This document shows, one piece after another, positions 13,753 to 16,615 of a stretch of DNA of 16,615 nt. A model generated the notes under the pieces. The model was not told the DNA's origin, ran no database searches, and saw only the letters and a list, made by a program, of their open reading frames with translations. Each line of letters opens with the position of its first letter. The stretch's first letter is position 1. This DNA comes from Gammaproteobacteria bacterium (GTDB lineage: Bacteria > Pseudomonadota > Gammaproteobacteria > GRL18), in NCBI GenBank assembly GCA_013139395.1, contig WTAX01000302.1:1-16615 (forward strand), in the 5' to 3' direction. A program made the translations under genes and the position numbers.

Positions 13753-15453
13753 ATGAAAATACTTCTGATGGGAAATCCCAACGTCGGAAAATCGGCCATA
13801 TTCAGTCGATTGACCGGCGTGGACGTTTTGGTTTCCAACTATCCAGGAACCACTATTGAATTCAAAAAAGGAATAATTAAGCTTGATGAACAGCTTGTAG
13901 AAGTGATTGATGTACCAGGAACATATTCACTTGAAGCAACTTCAAGAGCCGAAGAGGTTGCGGTAAGTATGCTCAAAGAGGGAGATCTGGTTATTAATGT
14001 GGTGGATGCAACCAATCTGGAACGAAACCTCTACCTGACCCTGCAACTGCTGGAGCGTAATATTCCGGTCATTTTGGTACTTAACTTTTGGGATGAAACC
14101 CGGCATTTGGGTATTCAGGTCGATGCAAAAAAACTTGAAACTCATCTGGATACCCCGGTTGTCCCGGCAGTTGCCGTAACGGGGGAAGGAATAAAAGAAC
14201 TTGTCTCTAGATTATCTGAGGCCAGGATACATGAGAACAAATTTGATGAAGAGGGCCGATGGATTGAAATTGGAAAGATCATAAAGGAAGTCCAAAAAGT
14301 CACTCTGAAAAAACATACGCTTCTGGAAACACTTGAGGATATGAGTATCAAGCCGCTGACAGGCATCCCGATCACACTGTTGATTCTGGCGCTTGTTTTT
14401 TGGCTGGTTCGCTTTGTCGGTGAAAATTTGATTATCTACCTGTTCGATCCTCTATTTGAATATTATCTCCCCGCCGTAATCGGTTTGAGCGATACACTTG
14501 GACGTGGTGGCATCATCCATGATGTATTGGTTGGAACTTTTATTGAAGGTAAGATCGACTATGTCCAATCAATGGGTTTGCTGACGACCGGTCTGTATGT
14601 TCCGCTTGCCATGGTTTTACCCTATGTGTTTGCATTCTACCTGATGCTGGGTATTCTGGAAGACAGCGGCTATCTGCCGAGGCTGGCAACCCTGGTTGAT
14701 GCGATTTTGCACAGGCTTGGGATGCATGGACTGGCAATCATACCGATGCTTTTGGGATTCGGCTGCAATGTTCCGGGAGCACTGAGCACCAGGATCCTCG
14801 AAACCAAAAAACAGCGATTTATTGCAGCGACCCTGATGGCTATAGCTGTACCCTGCATGGCGCAAACCGCCATGGTGTTTGCCCTGTTGGGTTCCTATGG
14901 CATCAAGGGGTTGGGGATCTATTTTGTCACACTCTTTATCGTTTGGCTTACACTTGGTTTATTGCTCAACAAGATACTCAAAGGCGAAACACCTGAAACA
15001 TTTATGGAGATCCCCCCCTATCGGATCCCATATCTTGGGAGCCTGGTAAAGAAACTATGGATGAGGATGCGGAGTTTTTTAACCGAGGCGATCCCCTTTG
15101 TACTGTTGGGAGTATTTATTGTAAACATTTTGTATGTTTTTGGAATGATAGAATGGATCAGCGAGGCAGCGGCTCCTGTAATCGTTGGTATATTAGGACT
15201 CCCAAAGGAAGCAGTTGCTTCCTTAATTATTGGCTTTCTGAGAAAAGATGTGGCTGTGGGTATGCTGCTGCCGCTTGGGCTGGATATGGGGCAGCTTATT
15301 GTGGCCAGTGTCGTATTGACTATGTATTTCCCCTGCGTTGCAACTTTTGTCGTTTTGTTCAAGGAGCTGGGGGCAATGGAGCTGATCAAAGCCACTGCTA
15401 TTATGCTTGTTTCTACCTTGCTGGTCGGAGGGATTCTGAATGTGTTGCTGTAA
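13753..15453 (+). CDS. feoB: FeoB, ferrous iron transporter with N-terminal G domain
   Basis: Inner-membrane Fe(II) permease. The G domain shows G1 GNPNVGKS (7-14), the switch YPGTT (30-34), G3 DVPGTYSL (53-60) and an unusual G4, N-F-W-D (111-114), in place of the common NxxD forms such as NMMD. The membrane part begins near residue 200. It has the first Gate motif GFGCNVPG (C338) and the second Gate cysteine in PCVATFVVL (C528), both conserved iron-path cysteines. At 566 residues it is shorter than E. coli FeoB (773), with a compact linker after the G domain and no C-terminal extension. NFWDETRHLGIQVD recalls FeoB forms of anaerobes and Deltaproteobacteria, so transfer is possible. The ribosome site is weak (GGA next to the ATG); no better in-frame start exists after the stop at 13720. 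Confidence 0.93.
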   Translation: MKILLMGNPNVGKSAIFSRLTGVDVLVSNYPGTTIEFKKGIIKLDEQLVEVIDVPGTYSLEATSRAEEVAVSMLKEGDLVINVVDATNLERNLYLTLQLLERNIPVILVLNFWDETRHLGIQVDAKKLETHLDTPVVPAVAVTGEGIKELVSRLSEARIHENKFDEEGRWIEIGKIIKEVQKVTLKKHTLLETLEDMSIKPLTGIPITLLILALVFWLVRFVGENLIIYLFDPLFEYYLPAVIGLSDTLGRGGIIHDVLVGTFIEGKIDYVQSMGLLTTGLYVPLAMVLPYVFAFYLMLGILEDSGYLPRLATLVDAILHRLGMHGLAIIPMLLGFGCNVPGALSTRILETKKQRFIAATLMAIAVPCMAQTAMVFALLGSYGIKGLGIYFVTLFIVWLTLGLLLNKILKGETPETFMEIPPYRIPYLGSLVKKLWMRMRSFLTEAIPFVLLGVFIVNILYVFGMIEWISEAAAPVIVGILGLPKEAVASLIIGFLRKDVAVGMLLPLGLDMGQLIVASVVLTMYFPCVATFVVLFKELGAMELIKATAIMLVSTLLVGGILNVLL

Positions 15454-15473
15454 GTGAATTATATTCGATAGAT

Positions 15474-15579
15474 CTCTTTGATTTTCCGGGATTGCATTTT
15501 ACTCGAGAAACCTCTGAATCTATGGCCATCAATATGATTAATGGCGGTGCAGTCATTATGGCAGGTTCTGGTATGTGTA
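15474..15579 (+). pseudogene. Fragment of a beta-CASP metallo-beta-lactamase RNase
   Basis: This frame reads LFDFPGLHFTRETSESMAIN then GGAVIMAGSGMCT. That is the part of MBL-fold beta-CASP (YSH1/RNA-processing) proteins where the sequence normally runs DFPGL..TR..EES.AIN, then IIMAGSGMC, then TGGR and a His-rich stretch. Here homology stops at MCT and continues as YFKIIHSL, with no TGGR or HHLKHNL-type motif. Neither the N-terminal MBL core nor the C-terminus is present; full-length proteins are about 450-550 residues. The piece begins about 20 bases after the feoB stop. The open frame that contains it also reads through the end of feoB, but that part is a shadow of feoB. Confidence 0.7.
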
Positions 15580-15634
15580 CCTACTTTAAGATAATTCACA
15601 GTTTAAGCGTATTGCAAGTAATATATAACCAGGC

Positions 15635-16615
15635 TCAGCTAAAAAGATACAAACCCAGCAAACCCAGCAGCAGACCAATAATAATATTAACGACTTTGAG
15701 CCAGATGAAAGCACGACCCGACACGGCCAATAACGGCAGAGTACCATGACCATCCTGGACAATAGAGTTGGCCAGCAGGATGGCAAAAGGAATTGTTCCC
15801 TGGGCAAACAGGGTGACAAACACCAGGTGAGGTCCTGATTCCGGGATAATACCCACCAGTACTGCAATGATCAGGACAATATAAAGATTGTCCTGAATCC
15901 ATGAGTCAACATCCATCCAGCTATCCAGAAAATGAATAGCCAGCAGGGCTCCTGATGTCCAGAGAAAAATCCTGAGCAGATGTTTTTTAACGACATGTTC
16001 CCACAGATGCTGTTCCAGAAAATGATCGGGAACCGTCAGGATGACGAACATGGAAAATCCTGCTCCTAGCGCAAAGGTGATCCTCTTCCAGTCCCATCCG
16101 CCTGAACCTAACATTCCAGTTAATAAAGCCAGCAAAAAACCGCCTACTAATACAATTAATAATGCTCTGGGAAAACTGATATTTCTGAGTTGCGGCAGAA
16201 TCTCCCTGGAAGAATAACACAGGCACAGATCAGCGTGATGCACTTCTAGTTCATGCTCCTCCTTGATCAGGAATTTATCCTGTTTGGGGAATAATTTATC
16301 CGTCATCCAGCCGGCAGCTATTGCTATAATAAAGAGCATTCCTGACAACCATATCGCCTGTAGCGGAAACATGGACAGCATCACAAAAGCTTCATCACCA
16401 CTGGTTGCTATCATAGCTGCTACCAGCGCACCAAAACTCACTGTCCGATGGGAGTAGAGCGAAACCACGGTAAATGCACCCAGACAACCGGGTATCACAC
16501 CCAGTACTGCCCCCAAAACATACTGGCCGATACGCGTTTTTCGTAACGTCTGCTGCCAGGAACCCCGGGTCTGAACATTAATATATTCTATTAACAGCAT
16601 CATGATCAGTACAAA
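15635..16615 (-). CDS. Putative ten-TM heavy-metal/manganese exporter (ArsP_2-like), 5' end outside window
   Basis: The frame is open from the stop at 15635-15637 to the right edge (326 codons seen). The first ATG at 16603 is internal, because coding sequence (F-V-L-I) continues upstream of it. It is very hydrophobic, with about eight to nine helices visible. Two related halves are recognisable: GVIPGCLGAFTVVSLY with VSFGALVAAMIATSGDEAFV, and GIIPESGPHLVFVTLF with IPFAILLANSIVQDGHGTLP. This resembles the putative manganese transporter/ArsP_2 (10-TM heavy-metal exporter) family. The cytoplasmic loop between the halves has HELEVHHADLCLC, rich in His and Cys and a possible metal site. It converges on feoB and fits the metal theme. 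The substrate is unproven. Confidence 0.75.
   Translation of the reverse strand, partial: FVLIMMLLIEYINVQTRGSWQQTLRKTRIGQYVLGAVLGVIPGCLGAFTVVSLYSHRTVSFGALVAAMIATSGDEAFVMLSMFPLQAIWLSGMLFIIAIAAGWMTDKLFPKQDKFLIKEEHELEVHHADLCLCYSSREILPQLRNISFPRALLIVLVGGFLLALLTGMLGSGGWDWKRITFALGAGFSMFVILTVPDHFLEQHLWEHVVKKHLLRIFLWTSGALLAIHFLDSWMDVDSWIQDNLYIVLIIAVLVGIIPESGPHLVFVTLFAQGTIPFAILLANSIVQDGHGTLPLLAVSGRAFIWLKVVNIIIGLLLGLLGLYLFS

Noticed and set aside
15057..15749. A 230-codon open frame on the plus strand overlapping the end of feoB
   Set aside because: Its first two thirds are a +1/+2 shadow of feoB with Cys/Trp-rich nonsense composition. Only 15474-15579 shows real homology, reported as a beta-CASP remnant.
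1..16615. CRISPR arrays, tRNA or rRNA genes, insertion sequences, phage or toxin-antitoxin genes
   Set aside because: No spaced repeat array, cloverleaf with a CCA-proximal GTTCGA-type T-loop, transposase motif or terminal inverted repeats were seen.

Overview
The window looks like chromosomal DNA of a gammaproteobacterium or close relative with modest G+C. The case rests on a TetR-regulated RND efflux operon, a protein of the enterobacterial Pat/PatZ architecture (acyl-CoA synthetase-like plus GNAT), and a proteobacterial PEP synthase. No taxonomic marker (rRNA, ribosomal protein) is present, so this is an inference from gene types. Base composition is uneven: a sampled 60-base line in the efflux adaptor has 19 G/C, and one inside the pat gene has 33.

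Layout. (1) 1-4977, minus strand: a three-gene drug-efflux operon reading tetR, membrane-fusion adaptor, RND pump. The pump runs off the left edge. A palindromic operator lies just downstream of a consensus-like promoter in front of tetR. (2) 5043-5540, plus strand: a graveyard holding the C-terminal end of an ABC1/UbiB-type kinase and the N-terminal part of a CPA2 (KefB-type) cation:proton antiporter, both truncated. (3) 5537-12132: a protein-acetylation block. A zinc-dependent histone-deacetylase-family gene (minus) is divergent from a Pat-type lysine acetyltransferase (plus), which is followed 61 bases later by phosphoenolpyruvate synthase. The 484-base gap between the divergent starts carries several symmetrical or repeated sites. 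(4) 12133-12473: a convergent gap with no gene and no good terminator. (5) 12474-15453: a metal cassette, with a CooC-like P-loop ATPase (minus) divergent from feoA-feoB (plus, ferrous iron uptake). (6) 15474-15579: a fragment of a beta-CASP metallo-beta-lactamase RNase just after feoB. (7) 15635-16615, minus: a putative ten-helix heavy-metal (manganese/arsenic-type) exporter whose 5' end is outside the window.

How it fits together. Pat (writer) and the deacetylase (eraser) could form a reversible acylation switch, and PEP synthase, the only metabolic enzyme beside them, is the obvious candidate target. The three gene fragments flank this block on both sides, which suggests that a larger ancestral stress/metabolism cluster was trimmed by deletions, with the efflux and iron cassettes now adjoining the scars. 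The right-hand third is themed on metals: Fe(II) import, a metallochaperone-like ATPase, and a metal exporter.

Nothing here amounts to a clearly new system. The most interesting points are the acetylation/PEP-synthase block, the CooC-like ATPase paired with feoAB, and the pattern of gene remnants.
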